The notes: a model not told the origin generated them from the sequence alone. A DNA stretch of 15,586 nucleotides from Pseudomonadota bacterium (GCA_021807465.1 JAKBCX010000005.1:1-15586); one strand, 5' to 3'; positions 7,087 through 15,586 are shown, counted from the stretch's first letter. Program-made: numbers and translations.

Positions 7087-8964
7087 ATGCTGGTCTGGGT
7101 CCGGAAATTAATGAGTAACTGGGTGGCGCGGATTTTTTTCGCACTGCTCATTGTTGTTTTTATTGGTTGGGGCATCTCGAATGTTCTGACGCTGACGGGG
7201 AGCAATACCACAGTGGCGCGGGTCGGCGGGACGCCGATTGACGCCTCCGTGGTGCAGGCGGCTTATCAGGCCGCGCTCAACCAGGCCGGGCAGCAAGGCC
7301 AGCCAGATTTGGCCACGCGCCAGCAACTGGCCAATCAGGCCCTGGCCGATGCGCTGCGCAAGCAGATGATGAAGCAGGAAGAGCAGAAGCTGGGCCTTGC
7401 TGTGCCGGATTCAGCCGTGCGGCAGGTGCTGGATTCGGAACCAGCCTTCCAGAGCAACGGCGTGTTCGATAAGAAAATATTCGAGCAGGTTTTGGCGCAG
7501 AATAATTCTTCGCCGGACCAGTTCATTGGGCAAGTGCGGGAAAGCCTAGCCACGCGCCAGCTTATGCTGCCGCTGCTGCGCGGTGTGGCGCCGCCGGCGG
7601 AGCTGATTAACCGGTTTTTTGCCTATTTTGGCCAGCACCGCACGGCACAAACCATTGCAATAGCCAGTGCCGCGCAGCCCGCGCCCAAGCCGCCAGCTGA
7701 TGCCGTGCTGGAGCGTTACTGGCGTAACCACCCGGCGAAATTCACCTCGCCGGAATATCGCCGTGCGCAGATTGTAATCCTCTCTCCCGCCTTGCTGGCG
7801 CCGCAGGAGCAGGTGCCCCAAGCCGATATTGATGCCGCCGTGGCGCGGGCCAAGGCGGAGGGGCCGCCAAGTGTGCCGCAGCGTAGTGTGCAGGTAATTA
7901 CCGTTGGGAATTTGGCGGGCTCGTCGCGCCTGCAGGAAGCGTGGGGCAAAGGGGCGAGCTGGAGCAAGATGCAGGCCCTGGCCAAGAAATATGGCGCCAC
8001 GGCCGTGGAGATGGACAAGGCGGCGCAGACGCAGATTCCATCGCCCGAGCTGGGGCAGGCCGTGTTTGCCGCGCCTGTCGGCAAGGTTGTTGGCCCGGTG
8101 GCGGGCGATACCGGCATGTATGTGTTCAAGGTGACACAGGCTGGGCAGAGCGGGCCGGATATGGCGGCGTTGCGGAAGCAGGCTATACAGGCGCTGCAGC
8201 TACAGAAAGCGCAGGCCGATGTGGCCAATGATGTGAACCAGTTGCAGGACGCGTTGGCGGGGCAGACCCCGTTGAACCAGTTGCCGGGCAATTTGGGCTT
8301 GGTTGCGGTGCAAGGCACGCTGGATGCCAGCGGCAATACGCCCGAAGGCAGCCCGGCGCCTGTTCCTGGTGGCGATGCGTTGAAGACGGCGATTGTAAAG
8401 GCGGTTTTCGCCGCGCATCCGGGGGATCCGGCGCAGTTGCAGAATGGGCCAGATGGCAGCTACTTCGCGCTCTCGCTAGATAAGATTGAGCCGCCAGCGC
8501 TGCAGGGCTTTGCCCAGGTGCGTGGCCAAGTGCTGGCCGATTGGACCAAGAGCCAGCAAGTACGCGAGGCGGAGATAAAAGCGACGGCCTTGTACCGCGC
8601 GGTGCGGCAGGGCCAGAGCCTGGATGCGGCCGCTAAGGCCGCCGGGTTGCAGGTGAGCACCACGCCACCGCTGCTGCGTAATGCGGGGCAGCAAGGGGCA
8701 GGCATGCAGGAACTCAGCAATGTGCTGTTCAGCATGAAGCAGGGGCAGGGCACGATGGTGCAGACCGATACGGGCTTTACCGTGGCGCAGTTGACCGGGA
8801 TCGCCACGCCGGATCCGGCCCAGTACCAAAGCGTGTATCTGCAATGGCAGCAGCAGATGGCAAAAGACTTGCAGAATGATCTGGCGGAGAGTTTCCTGAC
8901 CGGGTTGCAGATGCGCGACAAGGTGAGCGTCAACCAGAAGATGCTTGCGCAGATTTATCAGTGA
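7087..8964 (+). CDS. ppiD: Membrane-anchored periplasmic folding factor, SurA/PpiD-like
   Basis: The 625-residue protein has one N-terminal transmembrane anchor (about residues 13-33) with a basic N-terminus, then a SurA-like chaperone domain (about 43-180) and parvulin-like regions on the periplasmic side. PpiD proteins sit at the Sec translocon exit and bind emerging proteins. The expected parvulin landmarks are weak: the GGDLG-type motif is absent between about 265 and 350, though a strand like GMYVFKVTQ (343-351) remains. Prolyl isomerase activity is therefore doubtful and a chaperone role more likely. Three similar strand-turn units recur near 321-375, 434-485 and 542-595, as in PpiD generally. 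The C-terminal VSVNQKMLAQIY (613-624) fits the alphaproteobacterial family end. The ATG at 7087 is preferred over an internal ATG at 7111 because the anchor's basic residues follow it. The stop is 12 bases before trpE. Confidence 0.9.
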   Translation: MLVWVRKLMSNWVARIFFALLIVVFIGWGISNVLTLTGSNTTVARVGGTPIDASVVQAAYQAALNQAGQQGQPDLATRQQLANQALADALRKQMMKQEEQKLGLAVPDSAVRQVLDSEPAFQSNGVFDKKIFEQVLAQNNSSPDQFIGQVRESLATRQLMLPLLRGVAPPAELINRFFAYFGQHRTAQTIAIASAAQPAPKPPADAVLERYWRNHPAKFTSPEYRRAQIVILSPALLAPQEQVPQADIDAAVARAKAEGPPSVPQRSVQVITVGNLAGSSRLQEAWGKGASWSKMQALAKKYGATAVEMDKAAQTQIPSPELGQAVFAAPVGKVVGPVAGDTGMYVFKVTQAGQSGPDMAALRKQAIQALQLQKAQADVANDVNQLQDALAGQTPLNQLPGNLGLVAVQGTLDASGNTPEGSPAPVPGGDALKTAIVKAVFAAHPGDPAQLQNGPDGSYFALSLDKIEPPALQGFAQVRGQVLADWTKSQQVREAEIKATALYRAVRQGQSLDAAAKAAGLQVSTTPPLLRNAGQQGAGMQELSNVLFSMKQGQGTMVQTDTGFTVAQLTGIATPDPAQYQSVYLQWQQQMAKDLQNDLAESFLTGLQMRDKVSVNQKMLAQIYQ

Positions 8965-8976
8965 AGATTGGACCCC

Positions 8977-10485
8977 ATGAACGCCGTTTCGTCAGACCGA
9001 TTTGAGAGTTTCCGCGCCGCTTACGATAACGGGAGCGGGGCGCTGGTCTGGCGGCACGGGATTGCCGACTTGCTGACGCCGGTGGCGGCCTTCCTGAAGG
9101 TGGCGCATGGCCAGCCTTACGCTTTCCTGCTGGAAAGCGTGGAGGGCGGCGCGGTGCGCGGGCGCTATTCCGTTATTGCAATGCAGCCAGACCTAATCTG
9201 GCGCTGCGAGCACGGCGTGGCGTCAGTGAACCGCGATGCGCGGGCAAACCCGGAGGCGTTTACGCCGGTGGGTGAGGCACCGCTGAAGAATTTGCGCGCA
9301 TTGATCGCCGAGACCAAGCTGGATGTGCCGGAGCATTTGCCGCCGATGACGGGTGGGCTGCTCGGTTATCTGGGCTACGACATGGTGCGGCTGATGGAAG
9401 AGCTGCCGGCGGTAAAGCCGGATGTGCTGGGCATTCCCGATGCGATTTTGGCGCGGCCGGGCGTGTTCATCATCTTCGATGGCGTGACCGATGAGATGAC
9501 GCTGGCGGCGCCGGTTTATCCCAAAGCCGGGATTTCCGCCGCCGAGGCCTACGCGGCGGCGGAACTGCGGCTGAACGAGCTGGCGCAGGCGCTGGAGCGG
9601 CCCGTGCCCAAGTTGACCGGGCGGCAATTGGCGCCGCTGGAACAAAGCTCCAACATGGAGAAGGAAGAGTTTTTGGGCGTTGTGGAGACGGCCAAGAATT
9701 ACATCCGCGCCGGAGACGCGTTCCAGATTGTGCCCAGCCAGCGGTTTGAGGCGAAATTCTCGTTGCCGCCTTTCGCGCTTTACCGCAGCTTGCGGCGCGT
9801 GAATCCGGCGCCGTTCCTGTTCTTTCTCGATTTCGGGACATTCGCGGCCGTGGGGTCCAGCCCCGAGATTCTCGTGCGTTACCGCGATGGTAACGTGACC
9901 ATCCGCCCGCTGGCCGGTACGCGCCGGCGTGGGGTGGATGCGGCGGAGGATGCGGCGCTGGAGGCCGAGCTTCTGGCCGACCCAAAGGAGCGGGCAGAAC
10001 ACCTTATGCTGCTGGATTTGGGCCGCAACGATGTGGGGCGCGTGGCCGAGATTGGCTCGGTCAAGGTCGTGAAGAGCTTTGCTATCGAGCGTTATTCGCA
10101 TGTGATGCATATATCCTCGACCGTGGAGGGGCGGCTGCGCTCTGATTGCGATGCGCTGGATGCGCTGATTGCGGGCTTCCCGGCTGGTACGCTCTCAGGG
10201 GCGCCGAAAGTGCGGGCGATGGAGATTATCGAGGAGCTGGAGCCTTCGCGGCGCGGCTTATATGCGGGGTGTATCGGCTATTTTGCCGCGAATGGCACCA
10301 TGGACACATGCATTGGCCTGCGTACCGCCCTGGTGAAGGATGGTGTAATGTATGTGCAGGCGGGGGTTGGCGTGGTGGCTGATTCCGATGCCGAAGCAGA
10401 ATATGCGGAGAGCGTGCAGAAGGCGCGCGCGCTGTTCCGTGCGGCGGAAGATGCAGTGCGTTATGTCTCCGCGCCGGAGGTTTGA
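8977..10485 (+). CDS. trpE: Anthranilate synthase component I
   Basis: TrpE converts chorismate to anthranilate using ammonia from TrpG, the first committed step of tryptophan synthesis. At 502 residues it is full length. The N-terminal domain has the LLES element (51-54), whose serine takes part in tryptophan feedback binding, so the enzyme is probably allosterically inhibited. The chorismate-binding domain shows AFQIVPSQRF (248-257), VGSSPE (292-297), RPLAGTRRRG (310-319), DLGRNDVGRV (347-356), GTLSGAPKVRAME (404-416) and YVQAGVGVVADSD (459-471). ATG at 8977 is chosen over an in-frame TTG at 8968, which has no ribosome binding site and would only add three residues. The gene lies 12 bases after ppiD and 3 bases before trpG. 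With no room for a leader peptide, control by attenuation directly before trpE is unlikely. Confidence 0.97.
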   Translation: MNAVSSDRFESFRAAYDNGSGALVWRHGIADLLTPVAAFLKVAHGQPYAFLLESVEGGAVRGRYSVIAMQPDLIWRCEHGVASVNRDARANPEAFTPVGEAPLKNLRALIAETKLDVPEHLPPMTGGLLGYLGYDMVRLMEELPAVKPDVLGIPDAILARPGVFIIFDGVTDEMTLAAPVYPKAGISAAEAYAAAELRLNELAQALERPVPKLTGRQLAPLEQSSNMEKEEFLGVVETAKNYIRAGDAFQIVPSQRFEAKFSLPPFALYRSLRRVNPAPFLFFLDFGTFAAVGSSPEILVRYRDGNVTIRPLAGTRRRGVDAAEDAALEAELLADPKERAEHLMLLDLGRNDVGRVAEIGSVKVVKSFAIERYSHVMHISSTVEGRLRSDCDALDALIAGFPAGTLSGAPKVRAMEIIEELEPSRRGLYAGCIGYFAANGTMDTCIGLRTALVKDGVMYVQAGVGVVADSDAEAEYAESVQKARALFRAAEDAVRYVSAPEV

Positions 10486-10488
10486 GCC

Positions 10489-11076
10489 ATGATTTTGCTC
10501 ATTGATAATTACGACAGCTTTACGTTTAACCTGGTGCAGTTTTTTGGCGATTTGGGCGCGGAATGCCTGGTGAAGCGCAATGATGCGCTGACCGCCGGAG
10601 AGGCGCTGGCGCTGAAGCCGGACGCGATTGTGCTCTCGCCCGGGCCGTGTACGCCGAATGAGGCGGGGATTTGCCTGGATGTGGTGAAACTGGCGGCTGA
10701 GCGGCGCGTTCCGTTGCTTGGTGTGTGCTTGGGGCACCAGGCCATTGGCCAGGCTTTTGGCGGCCAGGTGGTGCGGGCGTCCGAGCCGGTGCATGGCAAG
10801 ACCAGCGAGGTAATGCACGACAATACCGATGTGTTTGCTGGGCTGCCGAATCCGTTTACGGCGACGCGCTATCATTCGCTCATCGTGCAGCGCTCGACCT
10901 TGCCGGAATGCCTGGTGACAACCGCGTGGGTGGAGGATGGCACCATTATGGGGCTGCGCCATGTGTCGCTGCCGATTTATGGCGTGCAGTTCCACCCGGA
11001 GAGCATAGCGACTTCGCATGGGCACGATATTTTGCGGAACTTCCTGAAGCTGGCGCAAGAGACGGTAGCGGCGTGA
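10489..11076 (+). CDS. trpG: Anthranilate synthase component II (glutamine amidotransferase)
   Basis: TrpG releases ammonia from glutamine for TrpE; in some bacteria the same subunit also serves p-aminobenzoate synthase. The 195-residue class I amidotransferase starts [13 protein letters not shown] (3-15). It has the oxyanion element SPGPCTP (50-56), nucleophile Cys80 in [10 protein letters not shown], and the His169/Glu171 pair in FHPES. A single-domain TrpG of this size is separate from trpD, unlike the fused enterobacterial enzyme. GGAGG (10476-10480) lies eight bases before the ATG, inside the end of trpE. The stop overlaps the trpD start by GTGA (11073-11076). Confidence 0.97.
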   Translation: MILLIDNYDSFTFNLVQFFGDLGAECLVKRNDALTAGEALALKPDAIVLSPGPCTPNEAGICLDVVKLAAERRVPLLGVCLGHQAIGQAFGGQVVRASEPVHGKTSEVMHDNTDVFAGLPNPFTATRYHSLIVQRSTLPECLVTTAWVEDGTIMGLRHVSLPIYGVQFHPESIATSHGHDILRNFLKLAQETVAA

Positions 11077-12098
11077 GCACGAGTTTGAAGCCGGTGCTGG
11101 CGCGCCTGGGGCGCGGTGAGCGCCTGAGCGCGGCTGACGCGGAAGAGGCATTTGGTGTTGTGATGGATGGGCAGGCAACCCCCGCGCAGATTGGCGGCAT
11201 GCTGATGGCCATGCGTGCGCGCGGCGAGACAGTGGAGGAGTTGACCGGCGCGGTGACGGCGATGCGGGCGCGGATGACGCGTATTGAAGCGCCGGAAAAT
11301 GCCATGGATGTTTGTGGCACGGGCGGCGACGGTGCAGCGAGCCTGAATATTTCCACGGCGGTGACGTTTGTGCTGGCAGCTTGCGGTGTGCCGGTGGCCA
11401 AGCATGGTAACAAGGCGCTTTCATCGCGTGCCGGAGGGGCGGATGTGCTGGCGGCGCTGGGCGTGAACATTGAGCCGCCAATCGAGCGTTTATCTGATAT
11501 TTTGGAGGAGGCGGGCTGTGTGTTTCTGTTCGCGCCGCGCCACCATCCGGCGCTCCGCCACGCCGCGCAGGTGCGGGTGGAGCTGGGGACGCGCACGCTC
11601 TTCAATCTGACTGGACCGCTATCTAATCCGGCTGGGGTTAAGCGGCAGTTGGTTGGGGTGTACGACCCCGCATGGCTGCGGCCTGTGGCGGAAACTCTGG
11701 CAGTGTTGGGCACCGAGGCGGCTTGGGTTGTGCATGGTAGCGGGTTGGATGAGCTGATCCTGGAGGGAGAGAACCAAGTTGTTTCGCTCATGCAGGGTGA
11801 GTTTAAGGAGTTTAGAGTAACGGCGGCGGATGCTGGCTTGCGGCCCGTGCCGCTGAGCGCGCTGAGGGGCGGTGATGCGGCGGAAAACGCGGCGGCGTTG
11901 CTGGATGTTTTGCAGGGGGCACGCAACGGGTATCGTGATACGATATTGTTTAATGCGGCGGCGGCCCTGATTGTGGCTGGTGTGGCCGAGACCTTGCCGC
12001 AGGGGGTTGCTTGCGCGGCTGCGGCATTGGATAGCGGGGCGGCACTGGGCGTGCTGGAGACGTTGCGGGCGGCCTCGCAGGAGATGAGTCTGGCATGA
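11073..12098 (+). CDS. trpD: Anthranilate phosphoribosyltransferase
   Basis: TrpD transfers phosphoribose from PRPP to anthranilate. From GTG 11073 the product is 341 residues, the usual length. Key elements are DVCGTGGDG (79-87), the PRPP-binding glycine loop; NISTA (92-96); [17 protein letters not shown] (110-126), which binds anthranilate and metal; NLTGPLSNP (178-186); and HGSGLDEL (221-228). The frame is open far upstream inside trpG, but that part is a shadow. GTG at 11073 is chosen because it overlaps the trpG stop (GTGA), puts [13 protein letters not shown] at the N-terminus, and gives family length. The stop overlaps trpC by ATGA, so trpG, trpD and trpC are coupled. Confidence 0.96.
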   Translation: MSTSLKPVLARLGRGERLSAADAEEAFGVVMDGQATPAQIGGMLMAMRARGETVEELTGAVTAMRARMTRIEAPENAMDVCGTGGDGAASLNISTAVTFVLAACGVPVAKHGNKALSSRAGGADVLAALGVNIEPPIERLSDILEEAGCVFLFAPRHHPALRHAAQVRVELGTRTLFNLTGPLSNPAGVKRQLVGVYDPAWLRPVAETLAVLGTEAAWVVHGSGLDELILEGENQVVSLMQGEFKEFRVTAADAGLRPVPLSALRGGDAAENAAALLDVLQGARNGYRDTILFNAAAALIVAGVAETLPQGVACAAAALDSGAALGVLETLRAASQEMSLA

Positions 12099-12904
12099 AC
12101 AAGATTGTGGTTGAGGATATTCTCGCCCGTATTTGCGCCGATAAGCTGGCCGAAATTGAGGCGCGTAAGGCAATGCTGACGCTGGACGAGCTGAAGGCGG
12201 CGGTGCGCGATGCGGACAAGCCGCGCGGATTCGCGCGGGCGTTGATGGATGCCTCGGCGGCCGGACGGCCGGCTTTGATTACCGAGATTAAGAAAGCCTC
12301 GCCCTCGGGCGGGTTGATTCGCGAGGATTTTGTGCCGGCGGAACTGGCGCGGGCCTATGCGGAGGGTGGTGCGGCTTGCCTTTCAGTGCTGACGGACCAG
12401 AAATATTTCTGGGGTTCGGCAGAGGATTTGCAGGCCGCGCGCGCCGCGGTGCGGCTGCCGGTGCTGCGCAAGGATTTCATGCTCGACCCGTGGCAGATTT
12501 ACGAAAGCCGCGTGATGGGGGCGGATTGCATTCTGCTGATTATGGCGGCGCTTGAAGATACCCAGGCGCGCGAGTTGGAAGCGCTGGCCAGGGCGCTGGA
12601 TATGGATGTGCTGGTGGAGGTGCATGACGAGGAGGAGCTGGAGCGAGCGCTTGGGCTGCAGACACCTCTGCTGGGCATCAACAACCGTAATCTCAAGACG
12701 ATGGTGACATCGCTGGAGACAACGGAGCGGCTTTCCAGCCTGTGTCCGCCGGACAGGTTTCTGGTCTCCGAATCCGGCATCAAGACCCATGAGGATATCG
12801 TGCGGCTGCAAAAAGTCTGCGTGCAGGGCTTTTTGGTTGGGGAGTCGCTGATGCGCGAGCCGGATGTGACGGCGGCTGTGGCCCGATTGCTGGGGACAGT
12901 GTGA
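12095..12904 (+). CDS. trpC: Indole-3-glycerol phosphate synthase
   Basis: TrpC closes the indole ring to form indole-3-glycerol phosphate. At 269 residues it is a monofunctional TIM barrel, not fused to TrpF. The catalytic elements are present: Glu64 and Lys66 in TEIKKASPS, Lys126 in VLRKDFM, Glu175 in VEVHDEEE, Asn199 in GINNRNL, and SESGI (225-229). One variation: the residue after the ASPS segment is Gly72, where many family members have Lys (SPSKG). Archaeal enzymes also have Gly here (SPSG), so activity need not be lost. The start overlaps trpD (ATGA) and the stop overlaps moaC (GTGA). trpF, trpB and trpA are not in the window and must lie elsewhere. Confidence 0.97.
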   Translation: MNKIVVEDILARICADKLAEIEARKAMLTLDELKAAVRDADKPRGFARALMDASAAGRPALITEIKKASPSGGLIREDFVPAELARAYAEGGAACLSVLTDQKYFWGSAEDLQAARAAVRLPVLRKDFMLDPWQIYESRVMGADCILLIMAALEDTQARELEALARALDMDVLVEVHDEEELERALGLQTPLLGINNRNLKTMVTSLETTERLSSLCPPDRFLVSESGIKTHEDIVRLQKVCVQGFLVGESLMREPDVTAAVARLLGTV

Positions 12905-13371
12905 GCCGGCTCACCCATATTGGTGAGGATGGGGCGGCACGTATGGTTGACGTGTCGGCCAAGGCAGCGACGCTGCGTGAGGCCACTGCCAAAGGGCTGG
13001 TGGCCATGCAGCCCGCGACGCTGGCTTTGATCCGCGATGGCGCGGCGAAAAAGGGCGACGTGCTGGCGGTGGCACGGATTGCCGGAATTATGGCCGCCAA
13101 GCGGACGTCTGAACTTATACCCTTATGCCATGTGCTGTTGCTGGAGGCGGTGACGGTGGCGTTTGAGCTGTTGGACGAGGCAGTGGAGATTACGGCCAGC
13201 GTGCGGATGACAGGGCGCACTGGTGTGGAAATGGAAGCGCTGACCGCGGTGAGCGTGGCGGCACTGACCATCTATGACATGCTGAAGGCGGTTGACCGGG
13301 GCATGCGGATTGAGGCGGTGCGGCTGGTGCGGAAATCTGGTGGCGCCTCGGGCGATTTTACTCAGCCATGA
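12901..13371 (+). CDS. moaC: Cyclic pyranopterin monophosphate synthase
   Basis: MoaC turns the MoaA product 3',8-cyclo-7,8-dihydro-GTP into cyclic pyranopterin monophosphate, the first stable intermediate of molybdenum cofactor synthesis. The 156-residue product shows MVDVSAK (15-21), [20 protein letters not shown] (50-69) with Lys51, IPLCH (73-77) with His77, [20 protein letters not shown] (104-123) with Glu110/Glu112, and YDMLKAVD (125-132) with Asp126/Lys129. These correspond to the known active-site set. The residue after the PLCH segment is Val78 where most members have Pro. The GTG start overlaps the trpC stop by GTGA (12901-12904), so a cofactor gene is coupled to tryptophan genes. 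The stop overlaps moeA by ATGA. Confidence 0.97.
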   Translation: MSRLTHIGEDGAARMVDVSAKAATLREATAKGLVAMQPATLALIRDGAAKKGDVLAVARIAGIMAAKRTSELIPLCHVLLLEAVTVAFELLDEAVEITASVRMTGRTGVEMEALTAVSVAALTIYDMLKAVDRGMRIEAVRLVRKSGGASGDFTQP

Positions 13372-14561
13372 TTAGTGTTGCGGAGGCGCGGAGCCGGATT
13401 TTGGCGGCTTTGCGCCCGGTGGGGCAAGAAATTGTGCCTCTGGCCGGGGCTTATGGGCGTGTGCTGGGAGCGGACATAAATGCTCGCGTGGCCCACCCGC
13501 CAGCGGATGTTTCAGCAATGGATGGCTATGCGGTGCGGGCAGAGGATGCCGTGCCGGGCTTGCGGTTGCGCGTGATTGGCGAGGCGCCTGCCGGACACCC
13601 ATTTGCGGGCAACGTGGGACGGGGTGAGGCTGTACGGCTGTTTACCGGCAGTTTTGTGCCTGCCGGAGCCGATGCGATACTGATTCAGGAAAATACCTTG
13701 CCCGCGCCGGGTGGGGTTGAGGTGACCGAGCCTGTGACGGCGGGGCGGCATATTCGTAGGCAGGGGCAGGATTTTGCCCTGGGCGATGTGCTGTTGGCGG
13801 CGGGCGGGCGCATGACGGTGCGTGATGTTGCCTTGGGGGCGGCGGGGAATCATCCTTGGGTGCGCGTGTTCCGGCGGCCGCGCGTGGCGATTTTGGCAAC
13901 AGGGGACGAGATTTCACTGCCCGGTGAGGCGCTGGGGGTAGGTGGGATTGTGAATAGCAATTCCACCATGCTGGCGGCGTTGGTTTCGGCTTATGGCGGC
14001 GAAGCATTTGTGCTGCCCGCGGCGGGGGATGATGCTGCAGCGATTGCAGCGGCGGCGGATTCGGCGCGCGGGGCCGATTTGCTGGTGACAACCGGCGGGG
14101 CTAGCGTCGGTGCGCATGATCTGGTGCAGGCTGGGCTGGGCCGGCAGGGTTTTGCGCTGGATTTCTGGAAAATTGCCATGCGGCCGGGCAAGCCGCTGAT
14201 ATTCGGGCGGATTGGCGATATGCCCGTGCTGGGGCTGCCGGGGAATCCAGTTTCGGCTTATGTGTGCGCGGTGTTGTATCTTGGCCCGGCTTTGGCCGTG
14301 CTTGCGGGGCAGGCGGCTGCGGGGCCGGTGTTTGAGGCGGCGCGGCTGCAAGGCAGCTTGGGTCCGAATGACGTGCGCGAGGATTATTTACGGGCGCGGC
14401 TGCACCGGCGTGATGGCGGTTGGGTGGTTGAGCCGTTCGTCCGGCAGGATTCGGCCATGCTGACGCCGCTGGCCGCATCGGGCGCCTTGCTGCGGCGGCC
14501 GCCTTTTCAGCCTGCTTTGGCCGATGGAGACGTAGTGGAGATCATCCGGCTGGGTTTGTAA
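13368..14561 (+). CDS. moeA: Molybdopterin molybdenumtransferase
   Basis: MoeA inserts molybdate into adenylated molybdopterin. The 397-residue product shows the whole family set: SAMDGYAV (49-56), [14 protein letters not shown] (91-104), ILATGDEI (175-182), NSNS (196-199), [13 protein letters not shown] (241-253), MRPGKPL (271-277), GLPGNPVSA (289-297), and the C-terminal beta domain from about 320 to 397. The N-terminal arm and linker domains are present at usual length. The start overlaps moaC by ATGA (13368-13371). It is the last gene of the coupled run that starts at trpG; an 86-base gap with regulatory sites separates it from lexA. No clear terminator hairpin follows the TAA at 14559-14561. 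Confidence 0.97.
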   Translation: MISVAEARSRILAALRPVGQEIVPLAGAYGRVLGADINARVAHPPADVSAMDGYAVRAEDAVPGLRLRVIGEAPAGHPFAGNVGRGEAVRLFTGSFVPAGADAILIQENTLPAPGGVEVTEPVTAGRHIRRQGQDFALGDVLLAAGGRMTVRDVALGAAGNHPWVRVFRRPRVAILATGDEISLPGEALGVGGIVNSNSTMLAALVSAYGGEAFVLPAAGDDAAAIAAAADSARGADLLVTTGGASVGAHDLVQAGLGRQGFALDFWKIAMRPGKPLIFGRIGDMPVLGLPGNPVSAYVCAVLYLGPALAVLAGQAAAGPVFEAARLQGSLGPNDVREDYLRARLHRRDGGWVVEPFVRQDSAMLTPLAASGALLRRPPFQPALADGDVVEIIRLGL

Positions 14562-14564
14562 CGC

Positions 14565-14594
14565 TTGACGCAGCAACGCGAACTAAAATAGAAC
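14565..14594 (+). promoter_or_regulatory. lexA promoter with SOS operator GAAC-N7-GAAC
   Basis: GAAC (14580-14583), seven bases, GAAC (14591-14594) is a perfect match to the direct-repeat LexA box known from alphaproteobacteria (GTTC-N7-GTTC read on the other strand). A TTGACG (14565-14570) lies upstream and TAGAAC (14589-14594), 18 bases on, could be the -10, so bound LexA would cover the promoter. This is typical of lexA autorepression. Confidence 0.8.
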
Positions 14595-14603
14595 ATCCTG
14601 GAA

Positions 14604-14618
14604 GTTAGCGCTTTGTTC
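14604..14618 (+). promoter_or_regulatory. Second, degenerate SOS-like box before lexA
   Basis: GTTA (14604-14607), seven bases, GTTC (14615-14618) differs from GTTC-N7-GTTC by one base and lies in the opposite orientation to the perfect box nine bases upstream. It sits between the promoter and the lexA start, where a weaker second LexA site could act. Confidence 0.4.
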
Positions 14619-14647
14619 CGCGCGTGACGCTTGCCCTGGAGAGTCCC

Positions 14648-15346
14648 ATGCTGACTGCCAAGCAACATGAATTGCTGGTTTTTATCGACAAGCATCTGCG
14701 TGAGACCGGGTGCAGCCCGAGTTTTGAGGAGATGAAGGAAGCGCTCGATCTGCGTTCTAAATCGGGCATTCACCGGCTGATTTCAGCACTTGAGGAGCGC
14801 GGATTTTTACGGCGGCATAAGCATAGGGCGAGGGCGCTGGAAGTGGTGCGGCTGCCGGAGGATTTGCTGCCGCAGACGCGTGAGGCGCCGCGTTTTGCAC
14901 CTAATGTGATTCAGGGGAATTTTGCGGGCAAGCTGTCTGGTGTGCGCGCCGCGCCCGAGGCTGGGGCAGTTTCGTTGCCATTATACGGGAAGATTGCGGC
15001 TGGATTGCCGATTGAGGCGTTGCGCGACGACCAGGAGCAGGTGCAGGTGCCGCTCTCGCTGTTGGGCAGCGGGGAACATTTTGCTCTGACGATTGAAGGC
15101 GATTCGATGATCGAGGCCGGGATATTGGATGGCGATGTGGTTATCATCCGCCGTGGTGAGACGGCGGAGAATGGGCAGATTATTGTTGCCCTGGTGGACG
15201 AGAATGAGGTGACGCTGAAGCGGCTGCGCCGCCGTGGGCAATCTATTGCGCTGGAGCCGGCGAATATCCGTTACGAGACTAAGATTTTCCCGGCTGAGCG
15301 CGTGCGTGTGCAGGGGCGTCTGGTGGCGCTGCTGCGGCAGTATTGA
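14648..15346 (+). CDS. lexA: SOS-response repressor LexA
   Basis: LexA represses DNA-damage genes and is inactivated by RecA-stimulated self-cleavage. The 232-residue product has the N-terminal winged helix (about 1-65: [30 protein letters not shown] at 23-43, [10 protein letters not shown]), a linker, and the S24 protease domain. The cleavage site is Ala118-Gly119 in YGKIAAGLP; catalytic Ser153 is in GDSMIEAG and Lys191 in NEVTLKRL. All three are intact. ATG 14648 has GGAG six bases upstream and gives the usual MLT start; a GTG at 14624 is in frame but unlikely. LexA boxes upstream indicate autorepression. The gene is transcribed apart from moeA and ends seven bases from a convergent gene. 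Confidence 0.97.
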   Translation: MLTAKQHELLVFIDKHLRETGCSPSFEEMKEALDLRSKSGIHRLISALEERGFLRRHKHRARALEVVRLPEDLLPQTREAPRFAPNVIQGNFAGKLSGVRAAPEAGAVSLPLYGKIAAGLPIEALRDDQEQVQVPLSLLGSGEHFALTIEGDSMIEAGILDGDVVIIRRGETAENGQIIVALVDENEVTLKRLRRRGQSIALEPANIRYETKIFPAERVRVQGRLVALLRQY

Positions 15347-15353
15347 GGGCGGC

Positions 15354-15586
15354 TTAGCGAAGGCCTTTTGTTTTCTTGTTTTGGCGACGCCGTTGCTGTT
15401 CGCCGGGCCTGCCGGGATTGAGGGGTGGGGCCGGGCGTTTGGCGGGGGCGGTACCGTGTGGCACACGGGAGGCGCCGGGTGGTGCAGCGGGTTCGATACG
15501 CGGCTCGCCCTGTTGTGTGGCTATGGCAGCGTGAAAATTCTCTAGTGCCTGCGGGGCGATTTCAAATTTGGTCTCGCGGTCGAAAA
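15354..15586 (-). CDS. C-terminal end of an unidentified reverse-strand protein (5' end outside window)
   Basis: On the reverse strand a frame is open from the right edge to TAA (complement of 15354-15356), giving the last 76 residues. It begins with a charged helix-like stretch (FDRETKFEIAPQALENFHAAI), then a Pro/Ala-rich linker and a strongly basic tail (GEQQRRRQNKKTKGLR). Such tails often bind nucleic acid or ribosomes, but no domain is visible. In related genomes comEC or gltX is often near lexA; this tail does not let me assign either. Its stop is seven bases from the lexA stop. The forward-strand frame here, running out of lexA, looks like noise. The call depends on frame openness and composition only. 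Confidence 0.5.
   Translation of the reverse strand, partial: FDRETKFEIAPQALENFHAAIATQQGEPRIEPAAPPGASRVPHGTAPAKRPAPPLNPGRPGEQQRRRQNKKTKGLR

Noticed and set aside
10725..11072. Upstream extension of the trpD frame inside trpG
   Set aside because: It overlaps trpG completely, reads as noise, and family length and N-terminus fit GTG 11073.
9223..11926. Long reverse-strand open frames (for example 10258-11481 and 10946-11926) opposite trpE, trpG and trpD
   Set aside because: They lie antisense to clearly recognised trp genes, have low-complexity Arg/Pro/Ala/Ser-rich translations and no family motifs. Long antisense frames are expected in high-GC DNA.
15234..15545. Forward frame running from lexA to near the right edge
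   Set aside because: It is out of frame inside lexA, starts without a signal, and its translation is Gly/Trp-rich noise; the reverse frame has better composition.

Overview
The window looks like a conserved housekeeping segment of an alphaproteobacterial chromosome. The order ppiD, trpE, trpG, trpD, trpC, moaC, moeA, lexA next to a divergent tpiA, secG, pyrG block is typical of that class. High GC, GC-rich wobble positions and an upstream OmpA-like fragment point to an acidophilic or acetic-acid-bacteria relative (Acetobacteraceae or another Rhodospirillales), but that assignment is an inference. The lexA control region carries the alphaproteobacterial SOS operator GAAC-N7-GAAC, which supports the class independently.

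Layout. Positions 1-2174 hold a forward, translationally coupled run: the 3' end of a periplasmic-type protein, then pyrD (dihydroorotate dehydrogenase), then a HAD class IIA phosphatase-like protein. Positions 2231-3742 hold a stand-alone forward gene for a GT61/DUF563-like glycosyltransferase with an unusual C-terminal extension. It ends in a short palindrome, facing the reverse-strand operon tpiA-secG-pyrG (6619 to 3751). A 128-base divergent region follows, then a 55-codon membrane protein gene with an excellent ribosome binding site and a strong hairpin plus T-run behind it. From 7087 a long forward operon runs ppiD, trpE, trpG, trpD, trpC, moaC, moeA to 14561, with mostly 4-base start/stop overlaps. 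lexA (14648-15346) has its own promoter region with one perfect and one degenerate SOS operator. Seven bases after lexA, the 3' end of an unidentified reverse-strand gene runs off the window.

Functionally, pyrD and pyrG serve pyrimidine synthesis and trpEGDC makes indole-3-glycerol phosphate from chorismate. MoaC and MoeA serve molybdopterin cofactor synthesis, tpiA serves glycolysis, and SecG and PpiD serve protein export and periplasmic-side folding. LexA represses the SOS response. No RNA gene, CRISPR array, insertion sequence or prophage is visible. Most of the region is ordinary. The parts worth attention are the duplicated subdomain in the glycosyltransferase, the small membrane protein locus, the inverted repeat over the ppiD promoter, and the paired SOS boxes.
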